DNA from: a virus | Length of the DNA: 51,772 nt | Strand: one strand, 5' to 3' | IMG/VR virus record: IMGVR_UViG_3300044834_000093 | Span: 1-51,772 of that record | Shown here: piece after piece, positions 1-7,331 of the stretch | Layout of the letters: each line of letters opens with the position of its first letter | Position numbering within the stretch: position 1 is the first letter of the stretch | Position numbers and translations under genes: made by a program | The notes under the pieces: generated by a model | Told to the model about the DNA's origin: nothing | What the model saw: the letters and a program-made list of their open reading frames with translations, nothing else | The model's database searches: none

Positions 1-345
1 CTATTTGAACTCCGGCACGGGATGCAGCCGGCAATCGTAACGACCAGCATTCGATCTCACGACAATCTGCGTGTTGTAGAACTCACCGGGTGACGCGGCC
101 CGCCGCAAGTTCTCCACCACTCCGGCCGGTACGGCGCAGTAATGATACGCCGTCGCCTTGGCACCAATCCAGAGGATTAGGTATTGCTCAGTCCTTGCGT
201 AGCACGAGCGCGTAAGAAATCCGCTCCCCGCGACCGGCTGGCAATCGAACTTATCCAATGAGATGCACTTGCCGTATTTGACGCAGACTGTTTCTGCCTC
301 GACTGCAAAGCTCGCCACCGCCCAAAAGGCAATTGCTGCGATCAT
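1..345 (-). CDS. small secreted Cys-containing protein, unknown function
   Basis: This is a 114-residue protein that I do not recognise. It opens with a hydrophobic signal-peptide-like stretch (IAAIAFWAVASFAVEAE) and has about five cysteines after the predicted cleavage site, so it is probably exported to the periplasm and disulphide-bonded. I chose the ATG at 345 because it overlaps the stop of the upstream gene as ATGA; an ATG six bases earlier and longer in-frame starts are possible but would extend into that gene. The stop codon is the first three bases of the window, so the gene is complete. It forms a two-gene operon with 342..524. It may be a lysogenic-conversion gene; that is only inference from its position and secretion signal. 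Confidence 0.6.
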   Translation of the reverse strand: MIAAIAFWAVASFAVEAETVCVKYGKCISLDKFDCQPVAGSGFLTRSCYARTEQYLILWIGAKATAYHYCAVPAGVVENLRRAASPGEFYNTQIVVRSNAGRYDCRLHPVPEFK

Positions 346-524
346 TCGCATTCGATTTCCATGGTCCCCGGCCACACAAACGGGTCGGAACAGATATTTT
401 CGCCGTCCTTTGTAACTTCCCACCCCAGAAGGAATCCTGGCTCTCCGACCATCCGTGCAGAAAAAGTCGTAACCGCAGAGCCCAGTAGGAGTCCGACAGC
501 GAGCCCAAGCGAAAACCTAGACAT
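342..524 (-). CDS. 60-residue exported protein, rhizobial small-protein family
   Basis: The protein has an N-terminal hydrophobic segment (LGLAVGLLLGSAVTTF) and a short exported part with the pattern GWEVTKDGENICSDPFVW. This resembles a small exported family common in Rhizobiales, often ending in an acidic CE tail as here (EIECE). Function is unknown. The ATG at 524 is preceded by GGGGGA at good spacing. Its stop overlaps the start of the next gene, so the two are probably translationally coupled. Confidence 0.65.
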   Translation of the reverse strand: MSRFSLGLAVGLLLGSAVTTFSARMVGEPGFLLGWEVTKDGENICSDPFVWPGTMEIECE

Positions 525-830
525 AAGTCCCCCAACGTAGTCTTAGAAAAGAGAGTGTCGTCTTCCCAAGTCAGCCAAGATTATTTATATTCCCATTGGT
601 GCGGGGCGTGTCCTGACCGCGTACTTGGGGCTTCGGCCCCTCCGCCTCAGGCTGTACACGTTCTGCACTGCGGCGGCGCGCTGTGTTCTAATCCGGCGTC
701 ACGTACTTGAGGCGCAAGCTTCTTCGTGCCCGAGATCAGCGCGTCGCTCCCTACCCTGCTAGGATTACAGGTGATCACTTCGCGCCGGCGTTCTGCCGCC
801 CCCGCGCAAGGTCTAGCATATTTGGGTACG
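525..830. other. intergenic stretch with a UUCG-type hairpin
   Basis: No convincing gene is visible in these 306 bases. GGGGCTTCGGCCCC at 627-640 is a perfect 5-bp stem with a TTCG tetraloop, but no T-run follows on either strand, so it is not a typical intrinsic terminator. The AT-rich stretch at 580-592 could hold a leftward -10 for the two secreted-protein genes. The leftward strand from about 780 to 650 also stays open and could be the decayed 3' end of an older gene; I could not identify it. Confidence 0.35.
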
Positions 831-2585
831 CTAACCGAGTTTCACCATTTTTGGATTGAAGTGAAGAATCCCTTTTTCTTGCTTCGACCCAACGAACGTA
901 AAAGGCAACTCTGGTTGCTCAGCATCAGGCCGGGGCATTGGCGACGGTCGGCGTCGCCGATTTGAGAACGCTGCTGAGGGGAGATGTTCGAGCGGCGGCA
1001 AAATGGGCGGGTTCTGCCCTTTGAACCAATCCTCGATAGAAACAATCTGCAATTTTGGCATATCGCCGTGAACAACTTTCGCGTTTCCTTCACGGATAGC
1101 CTCGGTTCTCATTTTTTCCGTCGGCTTGTGCAAACAAATAAAGAGTCCCATTTCGGCTTTTTCAGTGTCGAGAACATGGGCAAATGCGCGTATGTCGTCC
1201 AATTCTATTTTTCCGCCTTTTACGGAAGTCAGCATTCGCCCCCACGGCCGCCCAGGTCCGTTCGGGAAGAATAATTCACCGTCAATCCCTCTGTCCGCAC
1301 CCTTCTTTCCACGCTCCCGGAGCGCATGGGGATTGAACAGATAATTGGCCCACCACTGGAATTGGTACTTGTCCCTCTCTGCTAGCTTCACGGCAGAAGC
1401 AAAATCGCGTGGCAGCAACTCGATTTCATAATCAACATGGCGTCCGCGCTTCTCAGCGAGATCAGCAAGGCGGCCCTCAATAACCTTTACTGCATGAACA
1501 GCAATATCAATCCCAATCCATTGACGGTCTGCTTGTTCGGCAGCCTCAACGGTTGTTCCGCAGCCGCAAAATGGATCCAAAACAACTTGGCCAGGATTCG
1601 ATGAAGCGCGGATTATTCGGTCTAATAATGCCAATGGCTTCTGTGTTGGATAGCCGGTCCGCTCCTGCGCCTGAGAGTTCAGTGGTGAAATATCGAGGAT
1701 TAGGTCTTGTAATGCTAACCCCTTGCCTAGCACGCGCTTAAACCGAGGGAAGCCGCCGCTGCGGGGCCAGTGAATTAGGCCATGCTGATCGAGAACGTCT
1801 AATTTGTGAGTAGTCGAAAGCTTGGCTCCGGCTTCCTCTCCGATTGCCTCAAACACAGCTTTATTGCTTATCTTCCAATGTACACCTTTGTCAGTCGGGT
1901 TGAATCCTTTCCATGGGGCTCCTGAATCTCCGCGACGGGTGCCCGGCCCCGTAAGATTGTCGTCAGCCCATCGCCGTCCGCTCTCATCGACGTGCTTGTA
2001 TCGTGCTTTGTAGCTGTCGTCATACTCCGTAAATAGCTTGTTCCAAACGTAATCGTTCGTTTTGGAATAGAACAAAATGCAATCGTGCACGTCTGCCCAC
2101 CGCTGCGCGGCTGAATGGGCGCTAGTGCGTTTCCAGATCACTTCGCTTTTGAATGCGCCGGGGCCGAAAACTCCGTCCAATACCACTTTCAGGTAGTGGC
2201 TGGCGGTGGGGTCGCAATGCAGATAAAGTGAGCCGGTAGGCTTCAGTTTGCGATGCAACTCCCTCAATCGGACGGCCATCATCACCAAATAGGCCATCAT
2301 GTCGCTTTCCTTGAGCGCAGTTTTTAGTGCGTCAATTAAGCGAGCGGTGTTGCCACCGAAACCCATCAGTTCACGGTAGGATTCCTGCGCGTCTTCTAAC
2401 CAAGACCAACTATCCCGAAACGCCTGGGCTTGCGCGGACTCAGCATCGCTCTTTCGGCTTTCAAATAATACGTTGTATCCGGCCTGACTGTTGAATGGCG
2501 GATCGAGATAAATCAGATCAACGCTCTCGTCTGGGATGTATTCGCGTAAAATATCGAGATTGTCGCCGAAATACAGCTTATTCAT
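831..2585 (-). CDS. site-specific DNA methyltransferase with C-terminal Mrr-like domain
   Basis: This 584-residue protein should methylate an adenine N6 or cytosine N4 in DNA. The amino-methylation motif (YLDPPF) sits near residue 30 and the SAM-binding motif (LDPFCGCGTT) near residue 340, the beta-class order. The last 200 residues carry KGADRGIDG followed by TSVKGGK and a terminal IVSIEDWFKG. This is the Mrr-like PD-(D/E)XK domain seen at the C-terminus of one branch of these enzymes. The usual Glu/Gln before the Lys is Ser here. I chose ATG 2585 (MNKLYFGDNL), the usual family start; an upstream TTG at 2615 is possible. No separate restriction or specificity gene is adjacent. It could protect phage DNA or act as a restriction-like cargo gene. 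Confidence 0.88.
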   Translation of the reverse strand: MNKLYFGDNLDILREYIPDESVDLIYLDPPFNSQAGYNVLFESRKSDAESAQAQAFRDSWSWLEDAQESYRELMGFGGNTARLIDALKTALKESDMMAYLVMMAVRLRELHRKLKPTGSLYLHCDPTASHYLKVVLDGVFGPGAFKSEVIWKRTSAHSAAQRWADVHDCILFYSKTNDYVWNKLFTEYDDSYKARYKHVDESGRRWADDNLTGPGTRRGDSGAPWKGFNPTDKGVHWKISNKAVFEAIGEEAGAKLSTTHKLDVLDQHGLIHWPRSGGFPRFKRVLGKGLALQDLILDISPLNSQAQERTGYPTQKPLALLDRIIRASSNPGQVVLDPFCGCGTTVEAAEQADRQWIGIDIAVHAVKVIEGRLADLAEKRGRHVDYEIELLPRDFASAVKLAERDKYQFQWWANYLFNPHALRERGKKGADRGIDGELFFPNGPGRPWGRMLTSVKGGKIELDDIRAFAHVLDTEKAEMGLFICLHKPTEKMRTEAIREGNAKVVHGDMPKLQIVSIEDWFKGQNPPILPPLEHLPSAAFSNRRRRPSPMPRPDAEQPELPFTFVGSKQEKGILHFNPKMVKLG

Positions 2586-2685
2586 AACACAGCCCCCCGC
2601 ACCCACGCCGCACAAGTATGCGGGTGGGTTGCTTTAAATCGGTTCTTTCCGACTAAAGTAACTTCCGGTTATGGTTGCGGGAACG

Positions 2686-2829
2686 TTAAGGAGTTGTGGA
2701 AGTCGCGTCTGTTTTGTTCTGAGCTGAGGCCGGGAGCGACACGGCGGAGAACGCCATTACCACAACGTAGGCGGCGATGACAGCGACCAATATCGCCAAA
2801 ATTGCTACGGTGCGGATTGGTTCGTTCAT
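2686..2829 (-). CDS. 47-residue single-membrane-span protein
   Basis: The ATG at 2829 lies 7 bases after the stop of the DUF2335 gene. The product has one membrane-spanning helix at residues 7-29 (VAILAILVAVIAAYVVVMAF) and a short Ser/Thr-rich tail. The uninterrupted hydrophobic pattern and close spacing argue for a real small membrane protein co-transcribed with DUF2335. The alternative reading is a signal peptide with cleavage after PASA, leaving only a short peptide. Function is unknown. Confidence 0.5.
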   Translation of the reverse strand: MNEPIRTVAILAILVAVIAAYVVVMAFSAVSLPASAQNKTDATSTTP

Positions 2830-2836
2830 AGACCGA

Positions 2837-3358
2837 TCATTTGCCTTTCCAGGCATTTACAAAGATGCCGATGATGCCAGCTCCGCCGATACCAGCGACG
2901 GCCAGCGCCGCACCTTCGTGTTCGCGTTCGGCCAAAAGGAAAACGATTGCTAAGATGACCAACAGGGACAGAAATCCGGCCGCGAGGCTGGCGAGGCGGT
3001 ATCGTGCGTCAGACTTATTCTTGAAGATGTGTGAGTCGATAAACGCGTCCTGATCCTTCTCCGCCATCTTAAGAAGGCGACCGAAAGACCCGCGCTCTAT
3101 ATCTTCGTACCCCTGAACGGTTTCGACCGAAGGCAGCGGGCCAGAATGAATCTTTGAAACTGTAACAGCAAAAGACTGAACTTTGGATTTGAGGCGTTCA
3201 AGAACCTGCTGCTGTTGCGCCTTCGGCAGAATGTCTTTCACTGCATCGACAATTGACTTGTCGAAGGCTTTGTCGAGCTCCGGCGGTATAACGAGTTGAT
3301 TCTCGTTAAGAGGCGCGGGCCTCTTTCCGTCTGTCGGTTTCAGATCTGGTGGCGGCAC
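2837..3358 (-). CDS. DUF2335 family membrane protein
   Basis: The 173-residue product has the signature HSGPLPSVETVQGYEDI in its middle, followed by a charged helix (RLLKMAEKDQDAF) and two C-terminal membrane spans (about residues 120-140 and 148-168). This layout is typical of DUF2335, a family of predicted inner-membrane proteins common in phages and mobile DNA, with no established function. The start is a GTG at 3358 that lies inside the 3' end of the preceding gene, so a short overlap is required. It is followed by a tiny membrane-protein gene and then the methyltransferase, all leftward, so the three may be one cargo operon. Confidence 0.75.
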   Translation of the reverse strand: MPPPDLKPTDGKRPAPLNENQLVIPPELDKAFDKSIVDAVKDILPKAQQQQVLERLKSKVQSFAVTVSKIHSGPLPSVETVQGYEDIERGSFGRLLKMAEKDQDAFIDSHIFKNKSDARYRLASLAAGFLSLLVILAIVFLLAEREHEGAALAVAGIGGAGIIGIFVNAWKGK

Positions 3359-3518
3359 GATTCAGCGCCTTGCCTACGTTGTTCCAAGCTGCCGTCACCG
3401 TATCACCACGCTTCAGCGCATGCACCTGCCCGCCATGCGCAAGCATGCCAATACCTGACAGGCCAAGGGCGAAAGCCTTGACGTGAAAATGCGCTTTCTT
3501 GGAATAGCGTCTTGCCAT
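3306..3518 (-). CDS. hypothetical basic protein, 70 residues
   Basis: This short open frame begins with ATG at 3518 and overlaps the start of the DUF2335 gene by 53 bases. The product is basic and has a weakly hydrophobic middle (FALGLSGIGMLAHGG). I do not recognise it. It may be the first gene of the leftward operon at 0.8-3.5 kb, but the long overlap makes the call uncertain. Confidence 0.35.
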   Translation of the reverse strand: MARRYSKKAHFHVKAFALGLSGIGMLAHGGQVHALKRGDTVTAAWNNVGKALNRAATRSETDRRKEARAS

Positions 3519-3877
3519 GTTGACCGGGATTGTAGTGGAGGTTCAGTTACTAAACGATGACGTCACCGCCTTCGTTCCTCTCTCCAGGTATCGGTATAGC
3601 GCAGGCTGCGTTCGGCTTACAAGTCTTTCATATGGCTCATTGATTCTGTTGTATTTCCCCTTTGCCACGCCGACCCGGGCAGCCCCCCCCTCCTGTGGCC
3701 ATACACCGACTCGGGTGCGATAGGACAAGTGATCCACTTTCGGCCACCATGAGCATCCGGGTGCCCCTCCTGCCCCTTGAACGAACATCCATGCTCTGTA
3801 TGATTGTCGCCGGTTAGTCCCGGCCCCCCAACCCCCAAAAACTGCCAGCTCTCCCGCGATTCTAGGCGGGGGGGAGC
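3519..3877. other. intergenic stretch between divergent cargo and lysis operons
   Basis: No gene is supported in these 359 bases. There is a long C-run near 3685 that would make any frame crossing it unstable, and open frames here on both strands have poor protein character. The region separates the leftward methyltransferase operon from the rightward lysis operon and contains a plausible rightward promoter at 3777-3804. Confidence 0.45.
3777..3804 (+). promoter_or_regulatory. candidate sigma70 promoter for the left lysis cassette
   Basis: TTGAAC at 3777-3782 and TATGAT at 3799-3804 are separated by 16 bases, close to the sigma70 consensus. The predicted start of transcription is about 65 bases before the first gene of the rightward lysis operon, which itself has a strong GGGGGAGC ribosome site. 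No operator-like repeat overlaps it. Confidence 0.4.
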
Positions 3878-4198
3878 ATGTCTATTGCTGGGCTTGGAAC
3901 AAGAGCCGCCACTGCGTCGATCGCAGTGCTGTTTCTCCTCGTTTTCGGTTCGGCCACGCTGGGCCACGACGCGCCGAGCGGCTGGGCCTATGACGCGGCC
4001 TGCTGCTCTGACCGTGATTGCGCTCCGCTTCCGGAAGGCAGCGTGCAGGAACGCGCGGACGGCTTTCTCCTGAAAACCACCGGCGAGCTGGTCGGGCGCG
4101 ACAAGGCCAAGCGAGGTCAGGACGAATACTACCACCTCTGCCGGAGCGTCTACAGCAAGGCGATCTATTGCATCTATCTGCCGCAGCGGGGGAGCTGA
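3878..4198 (+). CDS. exported Cys-rich protein upstream of endolysin
   Basis: The 106-residue product has a signal peptide (SIAVLFLLVFGSATLGHDA) and a mature part with five cysteines, including AACCSDRDC. This pattern occurs in a family of small exported rhizobial proteins, some phage-encoded, without known function. ATG 3878 has a strong ribosome site (GGGGGGGAGC). The stop codon overlaps the start of the endolysin gene as TGATG, so the two are translationally coupled and the protein probably acts in the periplasm around the time of lysis. Confidence 0.7.
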   Translation: MSIAGLGTRAATASIAVLFLLVFGSATLGHDAPSGWAYDAACCSDRDCAPLPEGSVQERADGFLLKTTGELVGRDKAKRGQDEYYHLCRSVYSKAIYCIYLPQRGS

Positions 4199-4989
4199 TG
4201 CCGGTCTTGTCATACGTCGCGAATGGAGCGTTGCGCCTGGGCACCAGGGGTGACGCGGTAATCGCGGTGCAACTCGCGTTGCGCGCCGCCGGGCATGAAC
4301 TCGTGGCTGACGGAGATTTTGGGCAAGTCACGCTTGCCGCGGTGACGCGGTTTCAAGCCGCGCATCTCCTCACCCCGGATGGAGAGGTAGGCCCGCTAAC
4401 CGCCAAGGAGCTTGATCGCATCGCGCTGAGAGCGCCGCGCCCGGCCCCATCCTTGCCCTCGGCTCTATCGATCGCACCGTGGCTGTCCGTGATGCGCGCC
4501 ATCACCGGCACCAAAGAGATTCCTGGCTCGGCCGACAATCCACTGATCCTGGGCTGGGTTGACGAGATCGTTGCGGCCTATCCGGAACTGAATGGAACGG
4601 TCGGCTGGTACAACGATGATGCCACGCCTTGGTGCGGGCTGGGCTGCGGCTATGCCGTGGTCAAGGGCGGCTACAAACCGCCGAAGCTTCTGCTCGGTGC
4701 CGCCAATTGGGCGAATGAATGGCCGGATGGCATTCACCTGCGCGAGCCTGCGCTCGGCGCCATCATGGTGATGACCCGCCAAGGCGGCGGTCACGTCACC
4801 ATGTACGAAGGTGAGGACGCCGAGAATTACTACGGCCGCGGGGCCAACCAATCCGACATGGTCAACGTCGCGCGCTTCCCCAAGAGCCGCAACTATCTTG
4901 GCTTCATGTGGCCCGCGGCTGCGCCGCCCCCGACCGGCTGGCGCGTGTTCACAACTTTTGCCAGCGCCGTTTCTGCCACCGAAGCGTGA
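4198..4989 (+). CDS. endolysin: peptidoglycan-binding domain plus TIGR02594-type peptidase
   Basis: This 263-residue protein should cut host peptidoglycan. Residues 10-75 form a PG_binding_1 domain (LRLGTRGDAVIAVQLALRAAG and GDFGQVTLAAVTRFQ). Residues 95-245 match TIGR02594, an NlpC/P60-like cysteine peptidase family: KEIPGSADNP, the catalytic Cys in TPWCG and the catalytic His in GGHVTMYEG. There is no signal peptide, so it needs a holin. I chose ATG 4198 because it overlaps the preceding stop and lacks the non-phage-like extension of the longer frame. It is followed by holin and spanin genes, giving a complete cassette. Confidence 0.88.
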   Translation: MPVLSYVANGALRLGTRGDAVIAVQLALRAAGHELVADGDFGQVTLAAVTRFQAAHLLTPDGEVGPLTAKELDRIALRAPRPAPSLPSALSIAPWLSVMRAITGTKEIPGSADNPLILGWVDEIVAAYPELNGTVGWYNDDATPWCGLGCGYAVVKGGYKPPKLLLGAANWANEWPDGIHLREPALGAIMVMTRQGGGHVTMYEGEDAENYYGRGANQSDMVNVARFPKSRNYLGFMWPAAAPPPTGWRVFTTFASAVSATEA

Positions 4990-5013
4990 CCACAAACCCA
5001 TTTGAGGTTCGAC

Positions 5014-5304
5014 ATGCAGATCACCACCGAGGACTTCCAGCGTTATCTCCGCATCTTCCTGCAATGGCTGGCGAGCGCGCTGGTCAGTTACGGCTTTATC
5101 AAGCCCGAAGCGACATGGGTCACCCCAGCCATCGGCGCGGTGATTGCCGGTGGCAGCTTCATTTGGACCATGTACGGCAACCGGGTACAGGCGAAGATCA
5201 ACGAAGTCGCCAAGCTCGATGTCGTCGCAAGCGTGAAAGTCACCGACAAGGAAACCGCCGAAAAGGCGCCTGCTAACGTCACGGCGACCCGGGGCGCGAC
5301 GTGA
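5014..5304 (+). CDS. holin, Pam3-gp28-like
   Basis: The 96-residue product begins MQITTEDFQRYLRIFLQWL and has two hydrophobic segments (about residues 13-33 and 39-57), followed by a polar tail (AKINEVAKLDVVASVKVTD). This sequence style matches the small alphaproteobacterial phage holins grouped with Pam3-gp28. It would permeabilise the inner membrane so that the cytoplasmic endolysin from 4198..4989 can escape. ATG 5014 has GAGG at the right distance; a TTG at 5002 is less likely. Confidence 0.7.
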   Translation: MQITTEDFQRYLRIFLQWLASALVSYGFIKPEATWVTPAIGAVIAGGSFIWTMYGNRVQAKINEVAKLDVVASVKVTDKETAEKAPANVTATRGAT

Positions 5305-5597
5305 CAATGTTCGACCTTTCACTTTTCGGATGGCTTGGCCTCGGCGGCGGCGTGGTGGCCGCCGCACTTGCCGTGGCCTGGTTCATCCCGCCGTTACGTC
5401 GGACCGCGCTTCTAGTAGCGGCCGCGGCATTCGCCGGCGCCGCTGCGTATGCCAAGGGCAACCGCGACCGCGCGGATCTCGAACAGCGCCGCAAAGACGA
5501 AGCGGTGCGGAAAGTGCAGAAAGACTATGCGGAAATCGATGCTCGCCCTGATGACGTTAAGTCTGCTGCTGACCGCCTGCGCCACGGCAGTTTTTGA
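5301..5597 (+). CDS. inner-membrane spanin candidate (Rz-like)
   Basis: The product is 98 residues with two N-terminal hydrophobic segments (about residues 8-29 and 34-51), then a charged helical region (NRDRADLEQRRKDEAVRKV) and a C-terminal YAEIDARPDD...RLRHGSF. Phage i-spanins of this group often end in a similar 'RP-DD-RLR' pattern. It starts at GTG 5301 or ATG 5307, overlapping the holin stop as GTGA. A lipoprotein gene begins inside its 3' end in another frame, which is the classical Rz/Rz1 arrangement. Two membrane segments instead of one is unusual for an i-spanin. Confidence 0.6.
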   Translation: MTMFDLSLFGWLGLGGGVVAAALAVAWFIPPLRRTALLVAAAAFAGAAAYAKGNRDRADLEQRRKDEAVRKVQKDYAEIDARPDDVKSAADRLRHGSF

Positions 5598-5754
5598 CGA
5601 ACGTGGCTGTCCGCGTGAGATGGAATACACGAAGGCACAGCAGGCACAAATGGCGAAAGAACTGACCGCGGCTGGCCCCGCCATTCAGGGGGCAATGGTC
5701 GATTACGGTAAGCTGCGCGACAAGGTGCGCGCCTGCCGCGGAGGTGGCCCATGA
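5527..5754 (+). CDS. outer-membrane spanin lipoprotein candidate (Rz1-like)
   Basis: This 75-residue frame has a lipoprotein signal: MRKSM followed by LALMTLSLLLTAC, with a clear lipobox (LTAC). Lipidation of that Cys would anchor it in the outer membrane facing the i-spanin. It starts within the 5301..5597 gene in a +1 frame and runs past its end, which is the overlapping o-spanin arrangement known from lambda. ATG 5539 is an alternative start. The mature part has a second and third Cys. Confidence 0.65.
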   Translation: MRKSMLALMTLSLLLTACATAVFDERGCPREMEYTKAQQAQMAKELTAAGPAIQGAMVDYGKLRDKVRACRGGGP

Positions 5755-6173
5755 GTTACGCCATCCGATATTATTGCGGCAATCGCCTATTCGAGTGGGT
5801 GATGACCGCCGCCATGCTCGGGCTGACCATAGAGATCATGCTGTGGCCAGAAACGATCAAGGCATCGGCCTTCCGTTTCATGCTGGAAATGATAAGCACG
5901 CAATTCCTTGGCTGGTTTTTTCTGATCGCGGGCTCTCTCCGCGTCGCCGCTCTGATTGCCAATGGGTCATGGCCGGTTTACGGCCCCTATCTCCGCTCGT
6001 TCACCGCCGGCGCCACGGCATTAATCTGGATGCAGATGGATGCAGCGCTGCTCGTGCTCGTTCCGATCAATGAAGCTCCTTCGCCCGGAATCCCGGTGTA
6101 TTTCGCACTAACAATAGGAGAATTGATCTCCTGCTACCGAGCGCTGAGCGATGTCGGACATGGAACAAGCTAA
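5751..6173 (+). CDS. four-span membrane protein, phage lysis-region type
   Basis: The 140-residue product has about four membrane helices (residues 14-32, 48-66, 82-104, 110-128) and short loops. I do not recognise a named family. It starts with an ATGA overlap on the o-spanin stop and ends inside the next gene, so it belongs to the same operon. An accessory holin, antiholin or superinfection-exclusion role is possible, but nothing in the sequence decides between them. Confidence 0.65.
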   Translation: MSYAIRYYCGNRLFEWVMTAAMLGLTIEIMLWPETIKASAFRFMLEMISTQFLGWFFLIAGSLRVAALIANGSWPVYGPYLRSFTAGATALIWMQMDAALLVLVPINEAPSPGIPVYFALTIGELISCYRALSDVGHGTS

Positions 6174-6498
6174 CCTTGGCCCTTATCCCATATTGCAGTT
6201 CGCTGCTGCCATCCTCGTCTTGGTGGGTGTTGGACTCGCGGTCTATCGGGGGTTTCGGGACAAGAGCAAAGCGCTGGACGCCAACGACCCGTCATCGCGC
6301 TGGTTTTTTGATGGACCTATTAAGGTCCATTTGGAGCAGCAAGCTGAGATTGTGCAACAGCAAGCTGAGATTATGCAGCACATCAAGGCTCTGCGCGAGG
6401 CGTCTGATCGACTAGAGCGGGAAAAAGCCGGTGAGGAATCGCGGAAGCACACCGATCTGCTTCAGCGACTTGTGATCGTCTTGGAACGTAGACGATGA
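6151..6498 (+). CDS. single-span membrane protein with coiled coil
   Basis: The 115-residue product has one membrane helix (residues 15-33) followed by a long charged helix rich in Gln, Glu and Arg. It includes the tandem HLEQQAEIVQQQAEIMQH, which repeats QQAEI. The tail is predicted to be cytoplasmic or periplasmic coiled coil. The start overlaps the previous gene by 23 bases. Its role is unknown; this design recurs in the next gene, so the two may form a membrane complex. Confidence 0.6.
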   Translation: MSDMEQANLGPYPILQFAAAILVLVGVGLAVYRGFRDKSKALDANDPSSRWFFDGPIKVHLEQQAEIVQQQAEIMQHIKALREASDRLEREKAGEESRKHTDLLQRLVIVLERRR

Positions 6499-6526
6499 AA
6501 CCAATTGATCGGACGAGGCGTGCACA

Positions 6527-6928
6527 ATGCAGAGCAATGCCGTCCTGTTGCGGGAGCACATTAACGCGCTCCGGGTTGCCGACCAACGCTTCGATGCCGA
6601 ACGTGATCGACGCATCACGGAGGTTGGCCAAGAACGTGAAAAGGCGCTGAAGATCAAAGAAACTGCTGATGCCAATGCGCTCGAACTCGCCCGCGAGATA
6701 CAGAAATACAAGGACGCAAAGGCCAACGATTTGCGCGAGCAAATTAACAGCGAGCGCGGCCTATATGCCACGAAAGAAGATGTTGAGCCGTTGAAAACCT
6801 ATATCGCCGGGCAGATGGGTCGGGCCGGCGGGGTCGGCTCATCGTTCGCGGTGATATTCCAGATCATATCCAGTATCGCATCAATTGGTGCAATCGTCAG
6901 CGTTGCGTTTCTTCTCTCTCGTAACTGA
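6527..6928 (+). CDS. coiled-coil protein with C-terminal membrane anchor
   Basis: The 133-residue product is a long charged coiled coil (residues 1-90, with EREKALKIKETADANALELAREI) and a C-terminal membrane helix (FQIISSIASIGAIVSVAFLL). Phage proteins of this build are frequent beside holins in rhizobial prophages, without a known role. The ATG lies 28 bases after the preceding stop. The reversed topology relative to 6151..6498 (anchor at the C-terminus rather than the N-terminus) suggests the two could pair. Confidence 0.6.
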   Translation: MQSNAVLLREHINALRVADQRFDAERDRRITEVGQEREKALKIKETADANALELAREIQKYKDAKANDLREQINSERGLYATKEDVEPLKTYIAGQMGRAGGVGSSFAVIFQIISSIASIGAIVSVAFLLSRN

Positions 6929-6942
6929 AAGGAAATAATACG

Positions 6943-7119
6943 ATGTCGATAGGTCTTATCTTTTGGATAATCATGCTGATCTGGCTCTTGTTTGCGCTGG
7001 CCTGGAATAGCGGATGGAGCGCGATTGGGCCGCATGGTCCGCTTGGCAACAGCCTGTTGCTGTTCATCCTGTTTCTGTTGGTGGGTTGGCGTGTATTTGG
7101 AGCGCCAATTCACGGGTAG
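6943..7119 (+). CDS. 58-residue two-span membrane protein
   Basis: ATG 6943 is preceded by GAAAGGAAATAATACG, a good ribosome site. The product has two hydrophobic helices (LIFWIIMLIWLLFALAW and NSLLLFILFLLVGWRVF) joined by a Gly/Pro-containing loop, and a short tail. The uninterrupted hydrophobic design and the ribosome site support a real gene, the last of the rightward lysis operon. The function is unknown. Confidence 0.6.
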   Translation: MSIGLIFWIIMLIWLLFALAWNSGWSAIGPHGPLGNSLLLFILFLLVGWRVFGAPIHG

Positions 7120-7175
7120 TTCGCCTGGCAGCACGTCCCCCGTCCGGCCCATCGCCGGGCGGGGTGCTTCGATGG

Positions 7176-7331
7176 CTAGGGATTTGCGAGCCCAGCCTTT
7201 TCCAGGCCGTCATCCGCTATCCGCTGGGCTTCCAGAAGCGCGGGCATTGCGTCGGCGCCCGTCTCGACCGCGATAGCTCCGATCTGTCGCAACGCATCCG
7301 CCAGTATCTTGACCTGTTCCAGTGGGGTCAC
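7176..7331 (-). CDS. 51-residue protein, inverted copy of the N-terminus of 10333..10698
   Basis: The GTG at 7331 overlaps the stop of the upstream gene as GTGA. The product begins with the same residues as the protein at 10333 (TPLEQVKILADALRQIGAI) and stays nearly identical for about 45 residues, then ends, whereas the other copy continues into a second domain. At DNA level only about two of the first 117 bases differ. It is helical and acidic, with no known function. It may be the ancestral short form or a truncated remnant. Confidence 0.5.
   Translation of the reverse strand: MTPLEQVKILADALRQIGAIAVETGADAMPALLEAQRIADDGLEKAGLANP

Noticed and set aside
627-640. GGGGC-TTCG-GCCCC hairpin as intrinsic terminator
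   Set aside because: Neither strand has a T-run after the stem.
3617-4213. Leftward 198-codon open frame opposite the exported protein and endolysin start
   Set aside because: It is antisense to a gene with a signal peptide and a strong ribosome site, has an Arg/Pro/Gly-rich composition typical of shadow frames and crosses the C-run.
4465-5367. Leftward 300-codon open frame
   Set aside because: It lies antisense to the endolysin and holin genes, which have clear domain motifs; its Arg/Gly/His-rich product has no protein character.
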